From assembly GCF_000379605.1 (NCBI RefSeq), contig NZ_KB902680.1, positions 186,186 through 250,185 on the forward strand: a stretch of 64,000 bases of DNA, given 5' to 3'. The stretch is from Rhizobium giardinii bv. giardinii H152. Lineage in GTDB: Bacteria; Pseudomonadota; Alphaproteobacteria; Rhizobiales; Rhizobiaceae. This document shows positions 52,129 to 60,244 of the stretch, in pieces; positions within the stretch are counted from its first letter, which is position 1; every line of letters begins with the position of its first letter. A program made the position numbers and the translations under genes. Below the pieces are notes generated by a model. The model was not told the origin of the DNA. It did no database searches and was given only the letters and a program-made list of their open reading frames with translations.

Positions 52129-52631
52129 TGAGCCCGCGCAAAAACTTCGTCGCGCGGTTCGGCGGCGTCTTCGAGCATTCTCCCTGGGTGGCGGAGCGTG
52201 CTTTCGACAGAAATCCGCAGATTGCGTTGACGACGAACGCCGTCCATGGCGCGCTCGTTGCCGCCTTCCGTGCCGCCTCGGATGACGAGCGCCTCGGCGT
52301 TCTCCGCGCCCATCCGGACCTTGCGGGGAAGCTGGCGATCGCCGGAGAACTGACGGACGATTCGAAGGCCGAGCAGGCTTCTGCAGGTCTCGATCGTCTC
52401 AGCCCTTCGGAACACGCCCGTTTCACCGAACTGAATACGGCCTATACGGAAAAGTTCGGCTTCCCCTTCATTATCGCGGTCAAGGGGCTCAGCAAGGACG
52501 ATATTCTGTCTGCCTTCGAAAGGCGGATTGACAATGACCGGCAAGAGGAATTTGAGACGGCGTCAGCGCAGGTCGAGAAGATTGCGCTGTTGCGTTTGCA
52601 TTCCATGCTTCCGGGAGACGACAATGCCTGA
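52128..52631 (+). CDS. uraD: OHCU decarboxylase UraD
   Basis: 167 aa. Converts 2-oxo-4-hydroxy-4-carboxy-5-ureidoimidazoline to S-allantoin. Family marks: FGGVFEHSPWVAERAF, LRAHPDLAGKLAIAGELTDDSKAEQASAGLDRLS, with catalytic His in AHPDL and the Glu-Gln of KAEQASAGL, and KFGFPFIIAVKGLSKDDILSAFERR. Starts at ATG 52128 in TGATG overlap with puuE (GTG 52125 possible). Confidence 0.93.
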   Translation: MSPRKNFVARFGGVFEHSPWVAERAFDRNPQIALTTNAVHGALVAAFRAASDDERLGVLRAHPDLAGKLAIAGELTDDSKAEQASAGLDRLSPSEHARFTELNTAYTEKFGFPFIIAVKGLSKDDILSAFERRIDNDRQEEFETASAQVEKIALLRLHSMLPGDDNA

Positions 52632-52673
52632 CAATACTCCGCCACACTGTTTTGCGGCGGGATCGACAGACTG

Positions 52674-53171
52674 ATGCCACATCTTTTGACGATCGAGCCT
52701 TTGACTGAGGCCGCTTTCGCTCCCTTCGGCACGGTCATCGAAGCGGACCCGGCATCCATGCACCTGATCAACGGCGGCTCGACCGAGCGGTTTCATGCGC
52801 TCGCTTATGCCGACATGACGGGCGACGGCGCCCGCGTGATCATCAATATCTTTCGCGGCCAGCCGCGCAGTTTCCCCTACCGCCTGACGATGATGGAACG
52901 CCATCCCTTGGGGTCGCAGAGCTTTTCGCCGATCGGCGGCGGCCCGTGGCTCGCGGTCGTCGCGCCGGACGATGGGGGCAAGCCGGGTTTGCCACGCGTT
53001 TTCCTTGCGACGGGGAGCCAGGGCGTCAACTATGGTCGCAACGTCTGGCATCACCCTCTGATGGCCGTCGACGCGGTCAGCGATTTCCTCGTTGTGGATC
53101 GCGACGGCCCGGGCAACAATCTGGTAGAAGTCTTTTACGACGAGCCCTTCATCATTCCGAATCCCGTGTGA
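52674..53171 (+). CDS. allA: Ureidoglycolate lyase
   Basis: 165 aa cupin-fold enzyme that splits ureidoglycolate to glyoxylate and urea. Seen: [76 protein letters not shown], and [29 protein letters not shown], all AllA marks. Third gene of the urate operon, 42 bp after uraD. Confidence 0.93.
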   Translation: MPHLLTIEPLTEAAFAPFGTVIEADPASMHLINGGSTERFHALAYADMTGDGARVIINIFRGQPRSFPYRLTMMERHPLGSQSFSPIGGGPWLAVVAPDDGGKPGLPRVFLATGSQGVNYGRNVWHHPLMAVDAVSDFLVVDRDGPGNNLVEVFYDEPFIIPNPV

Positions 53172-53187
53172 GCGCGAGCAAATCCCG

Positions 53188-53550
53188 ATGAGCAACGCCG
53201 GCCGCCTGACAACCCATGTCCTCGATACCGCCCTCGGCAAACCGGCACAGGGCCTGAAGATCGATCTGTTCGCGGTCGAGGGAGAAAAGCGCCGCCTGCT
53301 GCGCACGGTCGAAACCAACAGTGACGGCCGGGTCGACGGGCCGATGCTCGACGGCGAGGCGTTCAGGGTCGGCACGTACGAGCTGTTGTTTCATGCAGGC
53401 GACTATCTGCGCGCGACGGGTGCCAGTCTGCCGGAACCGGCGTTCCTCGACCTCATCCCGCTACGCTTCGGCATCGCCGATGCAGCCAGCCATTATCACG
53501 TGCCGCTTCTACTCTCGCCGTTCAGCTATTCGACCTATCGGGGGAGTTAA
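53188..53550 (+). CDS. uraH: 5-hydroxyisourate hydrolase
   Basis: 120 aa transthyretin-like hydrolase acting just after uricase. N-terminal [17 protein letters not shown] with the active-site His, RVDGPMLDG with Arg, and the C-terminal [19 protein letters not shown]; the YRGS tail is the defining catalytic mark. 16 bp after allA. Its end overlaps the convergent lldD end by 4 bp. Confidence 0.95.
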   Translation: MSNAGRLTTHVLDTALGKPAQGLKIDLFAVEGEKRRLLRTVETNSDGRVDGPMLDGEAFRVGTYELLFHAGDYLRATGASLPEPAFLDLIPLRFGIADAASHYHVPLLLSPFSYSTYRGS

Positions 53551-54689
53551 AGTCCCTCCGCAATCACATCCCGGCTGATGTCGCGAATATCGCGCTTGCC
53601 GCACAGCGCCATGGTGATGTCGAGTTCCTTGCGGATGATTTCGAGCGCCAGCGTCACGCCGGCCTTGCCGCCGGCGCCGAGGCCGTAGAGGAAGGGGCGG
53701 CCGATATAGGTGCCCTTGGCGCCGAGTGCGATCGCCTTCAACACGTCCTGGCCCGAGCGGATACCCCCGTCGAGATGGACCTCGATCATGTCGCCGACCG
53801 CATCGACGATTTTCGGCAGCATGCTGATGGAGGAGGGGGCGCCGTCGAGCTGGCGGCCGCCGTGATTGGAGACGATGATCGCGTCTGCGCCGGTCCGCGC
53901 TGCCATCTCCGCGTCCTCGACATCGAGGATGCCCTTGAGGATCAGCGGCCCGCCCCACAATTCCTTGATCCAGGCGACGTCGTCCCAGGAGAGGCGCGGA
54001 TCGAACTGTTCGGCCGTCCAGACCGAAAGCGACGACAGGTCCGAGACATTTTTCGCGTGGCCGACGATATTGCCGAAACTGCGGCGCTTGGTCTGCAGCA
54101 TCTGCATGCACCAGAGCGGCCGTGTCGCCATCTGCCAGATATGCTTGGGCGTGAATTTCGGTGGGGCGGAGAGGCCATTGCGGAGGTCCTTGTGGCGTTG
54201 GCCAAGGATCTGCAAATCAAGCGTCAACACCAGCGCCGAGCATTTTGCCGCCTTGGCGCGATCGATCAGGTTCCTGACGAAGTCGCGGTCGCGCATGACG
54301 TAAAGCTGGAACCAGAAGGGCTTGGTCGTCGCCGATGCCACATCCTCGATCGAGCAGATGCTCATCGTCGAAAGCGTGAAGGGCACACCGAAATCCTCGG
54401 CCGCCTTCGCTGCCAGCATTTCGCCGTCGGCATGCTGCATGCCGGTCAGGCCGGTCGGCGAAAGCGCCAACGGCATCGAGACCTTCTGGCCGATCATCGT
54501 GCTTTCCAGCGATCGGTTGGTCATGTCGACCAGCACCCGCTGGCGCAGTTTGATCTTATGAAAATCATCCTCGTTGGCGCGGTAGGTTCCCTCGGTCCAC
54601 GCGCCGCTATCGGCATAGTCGAAGAACATCTTCGGGACGCGGCGCTTGGCAAGCGCCTTCAGGTCGCGGATTTCGAGGATTTGGGACAT
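53547..54689 (-). CDS. lldD: L-lactate dehydrogenase, FMN-dependent (LldD family)
   Basis: 380 aa alpha-hydroxy-acid oxidase-type flavoprotein. Starts [37 protein letters not shown], then [42 protein letters not shown], and the active-site block [21 protein letters not shown], with His-Gly-Gly-Arg. Oxidises L-lactate to pyruvate at the membrane. Upstream lies a perfect 23 bp palindrome. Confidence 0.9.
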   Translation of the reverse strand: MSQILEIRDLKALAKRRVPKMFFDYADSGAWTEGTYRANEDDFHKIKLRQRVLVDMTNRSLESTMIGQKVSMPLALSPTGLTGMQHADGEMLAAKAAEDFGVPFTLSTMSICSIEDVASATTKPFWFQLYVMRDRDFVRNLIDRAKAAKCSALVLTLDLQILGQRHKDLRNGLSAPPKFTPKHIWQMATRPLWCMQMLQTKRRSFGNIVGHAKNVSDLSSLSVWTAEQFDPRLSWDDVAWIKELWGGPLILKGILDVEDAEMAARTGADAIIVSNHGGRQLDGAPSSISMLPKIVDAVGDMIEVHLDGGIRSGQDVLKAIALGAKGTYIGRPFLYGLGAGGKAGVTLALEIIRKELDITMALCGKRDIRDISRDVIAEGL

Positions 54690-54764
54690 TCGCGGTTTTC
54701 CATCTCAAAGGGAGTGGTTGGCAATACCATGTTTGGCGAACCGTTGTTAAGAGCGGGAACGGCA

Positions 54765-54787
54765 AGAGGTAAAATTATTTTACCTCT
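54765..54787. promoter_or_regulatory. Perfect 23 bp palindrome upstream of lldD
   Basis: Arms AGAGGTAAAAT (54765-54775) and ATTTTACCTCT (54777-54787) around one T, 76 bp before the lldD start and 12 bp after the AraC gene end. No T-run on either side, so an operator is more likely than a terminator. It does not match the lactate operator known from E. coli LldR. Confidence 0.65.
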
Positions 54788-54798
54788 CTGCGCGGCAT

Positions 54799-55764
54799 TC
54801 AATCGGACGCCACAATTTGCCCGCCGGCGGTCGCGTGAACCTCGCGTGCCCGGGGCGGCTTGGCAAGGCGACGGCGGAATGTGCCGGGCTTGGTGCCGAA
54901 CCGGTCGTGGAAGGCTTCATAGAAACGGGAGAGCGAACCGAAACCCGCCTCGAAGGCGACGGTGGTGATCGGCAGATCCGTGGAAATGAGCAGTGACTGG
55001 GCCGTATCCAGCCGGTGGCGGACGATCGATTGGTTGATGGTCATGCCGACAGTGCGCTTGAAGATGCCCATGGCATAGTTCGGATGCAGGCCGACATCGC
55101 GTCCCACATCCTCGGCGGTTATGTTTTCCAGTGCGTGTTCGGTGATGAAGCGCATCATGCGCTCGACATGGAACATCCGGTCGGCATCATGGTGCGCGAA
55201 GGAGGCGATCGCCGATCCCTGCTCGCGCAGGTCGCGCCAGCCTTCGCGATCAAGGCGGCGGACGCGGGCGCCGAGTTCCTCGCGGACGATCTGTTCCAGT
55301 TCCTCGTCGCCGGACAGAAGCTCCTCGCGCCACCGCATGAAGATGTCGCGGTCGTAGGGGCGGATATCCAGGGCCTCGATCATCGCGCCACGAAAGACGG
55401 CGTCGCGAAAGCGGCTGAGGCTTGGAAGCGCCAGAAAGACGGACATCGGCACATAGAGGCAGATGAAGCGAGTCGGCTCCTTAATGTCCGTTACCTGATG
55501 CGGGATCATGCCCCAGAACAGGCAAAGCCGCCCCTCCGATACGCTGAGTTCGCGCCCGTCGAACCAGTAGGTCATCTCGCCTTCGAGCACGAAATTAAGT
55601 TCGATCTGGCTGTGCATGTGCGGGCCCGCCATTCGCCGCACATTGATATTGTCGCCCGCGCAGAAGCGATGATCGCCAAAGACGACGAGAGGATGCGCCG
55701 GGTCGCGTTCCGGATGGACCGCTGTCGCGCCGAGCAGATTCACCGGTTTGCGACGTCTCGCCAT
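54799..55764 (-). CDS. AraC family regulator of the lac operon
   Basis: 321 aa. N-terminal cupin sensor domain (MHSQIELNFVLEGEMTYWFDGRELSVSEGRLCLFWGMIPHQVTD) and a C-terminal AraC DNA-binding domain with two helix-turn-helices (VGLHPNYAMGIFKRTVGMTINQ and ISTDLPITTVAFEAGFGSLSRFYEAFHDRFGTKPGTFRR). Divergent from the lac ABC transporter, so it probably activates it in response to a galactoside. GAGGAG precedes ATG 55764. Confidence 0.9.
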   Translation of the reverse strand: MARRRKPVNLLGATAVHPERDPAHPLVVFGDHRFCAGDNINVRRMAGPHMHSQIELNFVLEGEMTYWFDGRELSVSEGRLCLFWGMIPHQVTDIKEPTRFICLYVPMSVFLALPSLSRFRDAVFRGAMIEALDIRPYDRDIFMRWREELLSGDEELEQIVREELGARVRRLDREGWRDLREQGSAIASFAHHDADRMFHVERMMRFITEHALENITAEDVGRDVGLHPNYAMGIFKRTVGMTINQSIVRHRLDTAQSLLISTDLPITTVAFEAGFGSLSRFYEAFHDRFGTKPGTFRRRLAKPPRAREVHATAGGQIVASD

Positions 55765-55927
55765 GTCTCCTCGCTGATCTTAGGATAACGGAATTTAATG
55801 CCGGAATGTCGGAAGTAGATTGCGGGTTTCGGCAGCAAGGTCAAGCGGCTCATGCGGGAAAGAGGACCAGGATAAACCGCAGGAGACAAGGGCATGAACA
55901 CCACACGCTGATCCTTGGGAGGATATA

Positions 55928-57160
55928 ATGATTTCTTTTAAAGCCGCTACCGGGCTCGCGCTCGGCTATGCGCTCACCATGTCCGCCGCCCTCGCCGGCG
56001 AACTCGTCATCAACTCCGACCAGTCCGATCCAGCGCCGAAAAAGGCGATGGAAACGCTGCTCGAAGGGTTCAAGGCCGCCCATCCGGACGTCACCATCAA
56101 ATGGAACAATTTCGACCACGAAGGCTACAAATCGGCGATCCGCAACTTCCTGACCGCCGACGCACCCGATGTGGTTTCCTGGTATTCAGGCAACCGCATG
56201 GCCCCCTTCGTCAAGGCCGGCCTGTTCGAGGATGTGACCGACCTGTGGACCGAAAACAAGCTGGACGACCAGTTGAAGTCCGCCGTCAAGTCGATGGAAA
56301 TCGACGGCAAGAAATGGGGCATTCCCTATTCCTACTATCAGTGGGGCATCTACTACCGGAAAGACATCTTTGCCGAGCAGGGCATCACGCCACCGAAGAA
56401 CTGGGCTGAGCTGGTCGCCGCCTGCGAAAAGATCAAGGCAGCCGGCATGACGCCATTTGCGATCGGCACCAAGGCGTTGTGGCCGACGGGCGGCTGGTTC
56501 GACTACCTGAACTTGCGCGTCAACGGCTACGAATTCCACATGGACCTGACCGCCGGCAAGGTTCCCTACACCGATCCGAAGGTGAAGGCGGTGTTCGAGA
56601 AATGGGCCGAACTGGTAAAGCCCGGCTATTTCCTCGAAAACCATGCGGCGATCGATTGGCAGGATGCCATTCCGCAGTTCGTCCAGGGCAAAGCACCGAT
56701 GTACCTCATGGGCAACTTTGCCGTCGCCGCCATGAAGGACGGCGGATTGAAGGAAGAGCAGATCGGCTTCCTGCAGTTCCCGGAAATCACCGCCGGCATT
56801 CCGATGGCCGAAGATGCACCGACCGAGTCCTTCCACATCCCGTCGGGTGCGAAGAACAAGGAAGACGCCCGCAAGTTCCTCGCCTATCTTGCAACGCCTG
56901 AGGCGCAGACCAAGATGAACGAGGTCCTGGGACAGCTTCCGGTCAACAACCAGTCCGCCAAGTCGAACGACCCGTTCCTGAAGGCCGGGTTCGACATGCT
57001 GGCAAACGCCTATGCGCTTGCCCAGTTCTACGACCGCGACGCCCCGGCTGAAATGGCCAAGGTCGGTATGGAAGGCTTCCAGCAGTTCATGGTCAAGCCG
57101 GACAATGTCGACGCGATCCTCGAACGCCTCGAAAAGGCTCGCGGGCGTATCTACAAGTAA
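55928..57160 (+). CDS. lacE: Galactoside-binding periplasmic protein
   Basis: 410 aa family 1 sugar-binding protein. Signal peptide MISFKAATGLALGYALTMSAALA, then ELVINSDQSDPAPKKAMETLLEGFKAAHPDVTIKWNNFDHEGYKSAIRNFLTADAPDVVSWYSGNRMAP. Binds the sugar delivered to the LacFG permeases. First gene of lacE-F-G-K-Z; GGGAGGAT precedes the ATG. The GH42 gene at the operon end suggests lactose or another beta-galactoside. Confidence 0.9.
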   Translation: MISFKAATGLALGYALTMSAALAGELVINSDQSDPAPKKAMETLLEGFKAAHPDVTIKWNNFDHEGYKSAIRNFLTADAPDVVSWYSGNRMAPFVKAGLFEDVTDLWTENKLDDQLKSAVKSMEIDGKKWGIPYSYYQWGIYYRKDIFAEQGITPPKNWAELVAACEKIKAAGMTPFAIGTKALWPTGGWFDYLNLRVNGYEFHMDLTAGKVPYTDPKVKAVFEKWAELVKPGYFLENHAAIDWQDAIPQFVQGKAPMYLMGNFAVAAMKDGGLKEEQIGFLQFPEITAGIPMAEDAPTESFHIPSGAKNKEDARKFLAYLATPEAQTKMNEVLGQLPVNNQSAKSNDPFLKAGFDMLANAYALAQFYDRDAPAEMAKVGMEGFQQFMVKPDNVDAILERLEKARGRIYK

Positions 57161-57176
57161 CGCTTTCCGGCTTCGG

Positions 57177-57287
57177 CCCCTCATCCGGCCTGCCGGCCAC
57201 CTTCTCCCCGTAAACGGGGAGAAGGGACGAGCGGCAAACTCGGTCGTTCCCTCGCCCCGCCTGCGGGGAGCGGGCCAGGGTGAGGGG
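57177..57287. repeat. RIME-like palindromic intergenic repeat
   Basis: Outer arms CCCCTCA (57177-57183) and TGAGGGG (57281-57287) enclose two hairpins: CCTTCTCCCCG (57200-57210) with CGGGGAGAAGG (57215-57225), and CCCCGC (57255-57260) with GCGGGG (57263-57268). This is the layout of the rhizobial RIME family of dispersed palindromic elements. It lies between lacE and lacF inside the operon. Confidence 0.8.
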
Positions 57288-57341
57288 CGGATGCCCGCAC
57301 TATCGTCGGCTCAAATCAAAATACTCAGCAAGGTGGCAGCG

Positions 57342-58250
57342 ATGAGCAGCACCGTTTCCGCGACATCCGGTTTCTGGAAGCGCAACCAGCAGCGCCTGGC
57401 GCCCTGGCTGTTTCTGGCGCCTGGCATGATCATGTTTTCGATCTATGTGATCATTCCGATCTTCCAATCGATCTGGATCAGTTTCTACGATTGGGACGGA
57501 CTTGGCCCGAAAACCTGGATCGGTTTGGGAAATTACGTCGAGCTTCTCGATGACGAAGCCTTCTATACCTCGCTGAAGAACAACATTCTCTGGCTGGTGC
57601 TCTATCTGCTCGCCGTGCCCGCAGGCCTTGCCGTGGCGCTGTTCCTTAACCAGACGGTCACCGGCATCCGGCTCTACAAGTCGCTGTTCTTCTTTCCCTT
57701 CGTCATCAGCCAGGTCGTCGTCGGCCTGATCTTCACCTGGTTCTATGCGCCGGATTTCGGTCTTCTGTCCGCGCTGATCAAGACGCTGACCGGCCAAAGC
57801 ATCGCGATCCTTGCTGACGAGCGCTACGTGACGCTCGGCATCATCGCCGCCGGTCTCTGGCCGCAGATCGCCTATTGCATGATCCTCTACCTGACCGGTC
57901 TCAACAACATCAATCCGGAACAGGTGGAGGCGGCCCGCATGGATGGTGCCAGGGGCTGGTCGCTGCTGTGGAACATCATCCTGCCGCAGCTCGGTCCCGC
58001 CACCTTCATTGCTATCGTCGTTACCGTCATCGGCGCGCTGCGCTCCTTCGACCTGGTCTCGATCATGACCGATGGCGGCCCCTACGGCTCGAGCCGCGTG
58101 CTTTCATTCTACATGTATGAGCAGGCGCTGTCGGAATACGGCTACCGCATGGGCTATGGCGCGGCGATCGCCGTCGTCCTCTTCATGATCATGATGGTCT
58201 TCATCACCCTGTTCATCGTGCGCATGCTGATGCGGGAAAGGCACGCCTGA
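57342..58250 (+). CDS. lacF: Galactoside ABC transporter permease 1
   Basis: 302 aa, six membrane helices. Starts ATG 57342 with AAGGTGG upstream (a longer frame runs through the repeat). MalF-type pattern: RLAPWLFLAPGMIMFSIYVIIPIFQSIWISFYDWDG, NQTVTGIRLYKSLFFFPFVISQVVVGLIFTWFYAPDFG, and EAA loop EQVEAARMDGARGWSLLWNIILPQLGP. Partner of lacG. Confidence 0.9.
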   Translation: MSSTVSATSGFWKRNQQRLAPWLFLAPGMIMFSIYVIIPIFQSIWISFYDWDGLGPKTWIGLGNYVELLDDEAFYTSLKNNILWLVLYLLAVPAGLAVALFLNQTVTGIRLYKSLFFFPFVISQVVVGLIFTWFYAPDFGLLSALIKTLTGQSIAILADERYVTLGIIAAGLWPQIAYCMILYLTGLNNINPEQVEAARMDGARGWSLLWNIILPQLGPATFIAIVVTVIGALRSFDLVSIMTDGGPYGSSRVLSFYMYEQALSEYGYRMGYGAAIAVVLFMIMMVFITLFIVRMLMRERHA

Positions 58251-59101
58251 TGTTTCCGACCCCCGTCCAGAAAGCTGCGCCCTGGGTGCGCCACGCCTAT
58301 ACGATCATCCTGCCGATCGCATTGATCTTATGGCTCTTGCCATTGATCGGCGTCGCCATCACCTCGGTGCGGCCATCCGCGGATCTGGCTGCCGGAAACT
58401 ATTTCGGCATTCCCTCGCGCTTCGCCGGTATCGATAACTATACGGCTGTCTTCAGGGATTCGCCGATCGGCTGGTACATTCTCAATTCCTTCAAGGTGAC
58501 GATCCCGACCGTCATCGGCGCGGTCGGGCTCGCCTGCCTGTCCGGCTTCGCACTGGCGGTCTACAAGTTCCGCGCCAATCTCCTGATCTTCTTCCTGTTC
58601 GTCGCCGGCAATTTCATCCCCTTCCAGATCCTGATGGTGCCGGTGCGCGACATGACGCTGCGGGCTGGGCTCTATGACAGCATCTCCGGCCTGGTGCTCT
58701 TCCATATCGCCTTCCAGACCGGTTTCTGCACCTTGTTCATGCGCAATTTCATCACGTCGCTGCCCTTTGCGCTGATCGAATCCGCCCGCGTCGAAGGCGT
58801 CAGCGAATGGCGCATCTTCCGCTATATCGTCCTGCCCCTGATGCGACCGGCGATCGCTGCCCTGTCGGTGCTGGTCTTCACCTTCATCTGGAACGATTAT
58901 TTCTGGGCGACGGTCCTGGTGCAGGGGCAGCATGCCATGCCGGTGACGGCCGGGCTGTATTCGCTGAACGGCCAATGGATCGCTGCCTGGCATCTGGTGT
59001 CGGCCGGCTCGATCGTCGCTGCCATGCCGCCGGTGCTGATGTTCTTCCTGATGCAGAAGCATTTCATTGCCGGCCTGACGCTGGGAGCGACCAAGGGATG
59101 A
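58250..59101 (+). CDS. lacG: Galactoside ABC transporter permease 2
   Basis: 283 aa, six helices, MalG type: HAYTIILPIALILWLLPLIGVAITSVRP at the start and EAA loop ESARVEGVSEWRIFRYIVLPLMRPAIAAL. Starts at ATG 58250 in a TGATG overlap with lacF. Confidence 0.9.
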   Translation: MFPTPVQKAAPWVRHAYTIILPIALILWLLPLIGVAITSVRPSADLAAGNYFGIPSRFAGIDNYTAVFRDSPIGWYILNSFKVTIPTVIGAVGLACLSGFALAVYKFRANLLIFFLFVAGNFIPFQILMVPVRDMTLRAGLYDSISGLVLFHIAFQTGFCTLFMRNFITSLPFALIESARVEGVSEWRIFRYIVLPLMRPAIAALSVLVFTFIWNDYFWATVLVQGQHAMPVTAGLYSLNGQWIAAWHLVSAGSIVAAMPPVLMFFLMQKHFIAGLTLGATKG

Positions 59102-59146
59102 TCGCCGCGTTTTCCACATTTCAACTTTCATCGGGAGGCAGGGCCA

Positions 59147-60244
59147 ATGGCTGACGTCACGCTCCGCAATGTCACCAAGCAGTTCGGCTCGGTCAGCGTC
59201 ATCAAGGGTGTCGATTTCTCGATCGCCGACGGCGAGTTCTGCGTCTTCGTCGGTCCGTCGGGCTGCGGCAAGTCTACGCTGTTGCGGATGGTTGCCGGGC
59301 TTGAGGAAATCTCGTCGGGCGAACTCAAGATCGGCGGCAAGGACATGACCCATGTCGGCCCGTCCGATCGAGGCGTGGCGATGGTGTTCCAGTCCTATGC
59401 GCTTTATCCGCACATGACGGTTGCCGACAATATCGGCTTCGGGCTGCGCATGACCGGCCATGACAAGGCGGAGATAGAAAAGCGCATGCAGCGCGCCGCA
59501 AAGATGCTGCAGCTCGAGCCGCTGCTCGCCCGCAAGCCGTCGCAGCTTTCCGGTGGCCAGCGCCAGCGCGTTGCCATCGGCCGCGCCATCGTCCGAAATC
59601 CGGAGGTCTTCCTGTTCGACGAGCCGCTGTCGAACCTCGACGCCGCGCTGCGCGTCCAGATGCGCACCGAGATCAGCACGCTGCATCAGGACCTGAAGGC
59701 AACGATGATCTACGTCACCCACGATCAGGTCGAGGCAATGACCATGGCAGACAAGATCGTGGTCCTCAGCGCCGGTTCGATCGAGCAGATCGGTTCGCCG
59801 CTGGAACTCTATCATCGGCCGAACAACCTCTTCGTCGCAGGCTTTATCGGCTCGCCCAAGATGAATTTCTTGAAGGCGACTGCGTCGCCCGCCGGTGATC
59901 AGATTCGCGTCACCCTGGTCGGCGGCGTCGAAATCCTGCTGCCGGCCGGACATGCCCGCGTCAGCGACGGCCAAGCGGTGACACTCGGCATTCGGCCCGA
60001 GCATATCGATGCTGACGGCAAGGACGGGGCCATCCTGCCGGCGAAACTGCGGCTCGCCGAATATCTCGGCTCCGAGACGATGTTCTATGTGAGCCTCACC
60101 GATGGCAGCGACGTCTCCGTCAAGGCCGATGGGCTGGCAACTGCGCATCCGGGCGCGGACTTCCGCATCGGCATTCCGCCCAAGGCCTGCCATCTCTTCG
60201 ACGCGTCGGGCGTCGCCATCATCAACGGGGATTTGACGAAATAA
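59147..60244 (+). CDS. lacK: Galactoside ABC transporter ATPase (MalK/UgpC type)
   Basis: 365 aa. Walker [20 protein letters not shown]-loop [16 protein letters not shown], signature [15 protein letters not shown], Walker [17 protein letters not shown]-loop VTHDQVEAM, then a C-terminal TOBE-type regulatory domain ending near GIRPEHID and [11 protein letters not shown]. Energises LacFG. 45 bp after lacG; one-base TAATG overlap with the galactosidase gene. Confidence 0.92.
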   Translation: MADVTLRNVTKQFGSVSVIKGVDFSIADGEFCVFVGPSGCGKSTLLRMVAGLEEISSGELKIGGKDMTHVGPSDRGVAMVFQSYALYPHMTVADNIGFGLRMTGHDKAEIEKRMQRAAKMLQLEPLLARKPSQLSGGQRQRVAIGRAIVRNPEVFLFDEPLSNLDAALRVQMRTEISTLHQDLKATMIYVTHDQVEAMTMADKIVVLSAGSIEQIGSPLELYHRPNNLFVAGFIGSPKMNFLKATASPAGDQIRVTLVGGVEILLPAGHARVSDGQAVTLGIRPEHIDADGKDGAILPAKLRLAEYLGSETMFYVSLTDGSDVSVKADGLATAHPGADFRIGIPPKACHLFDASGVAIINGDLTK

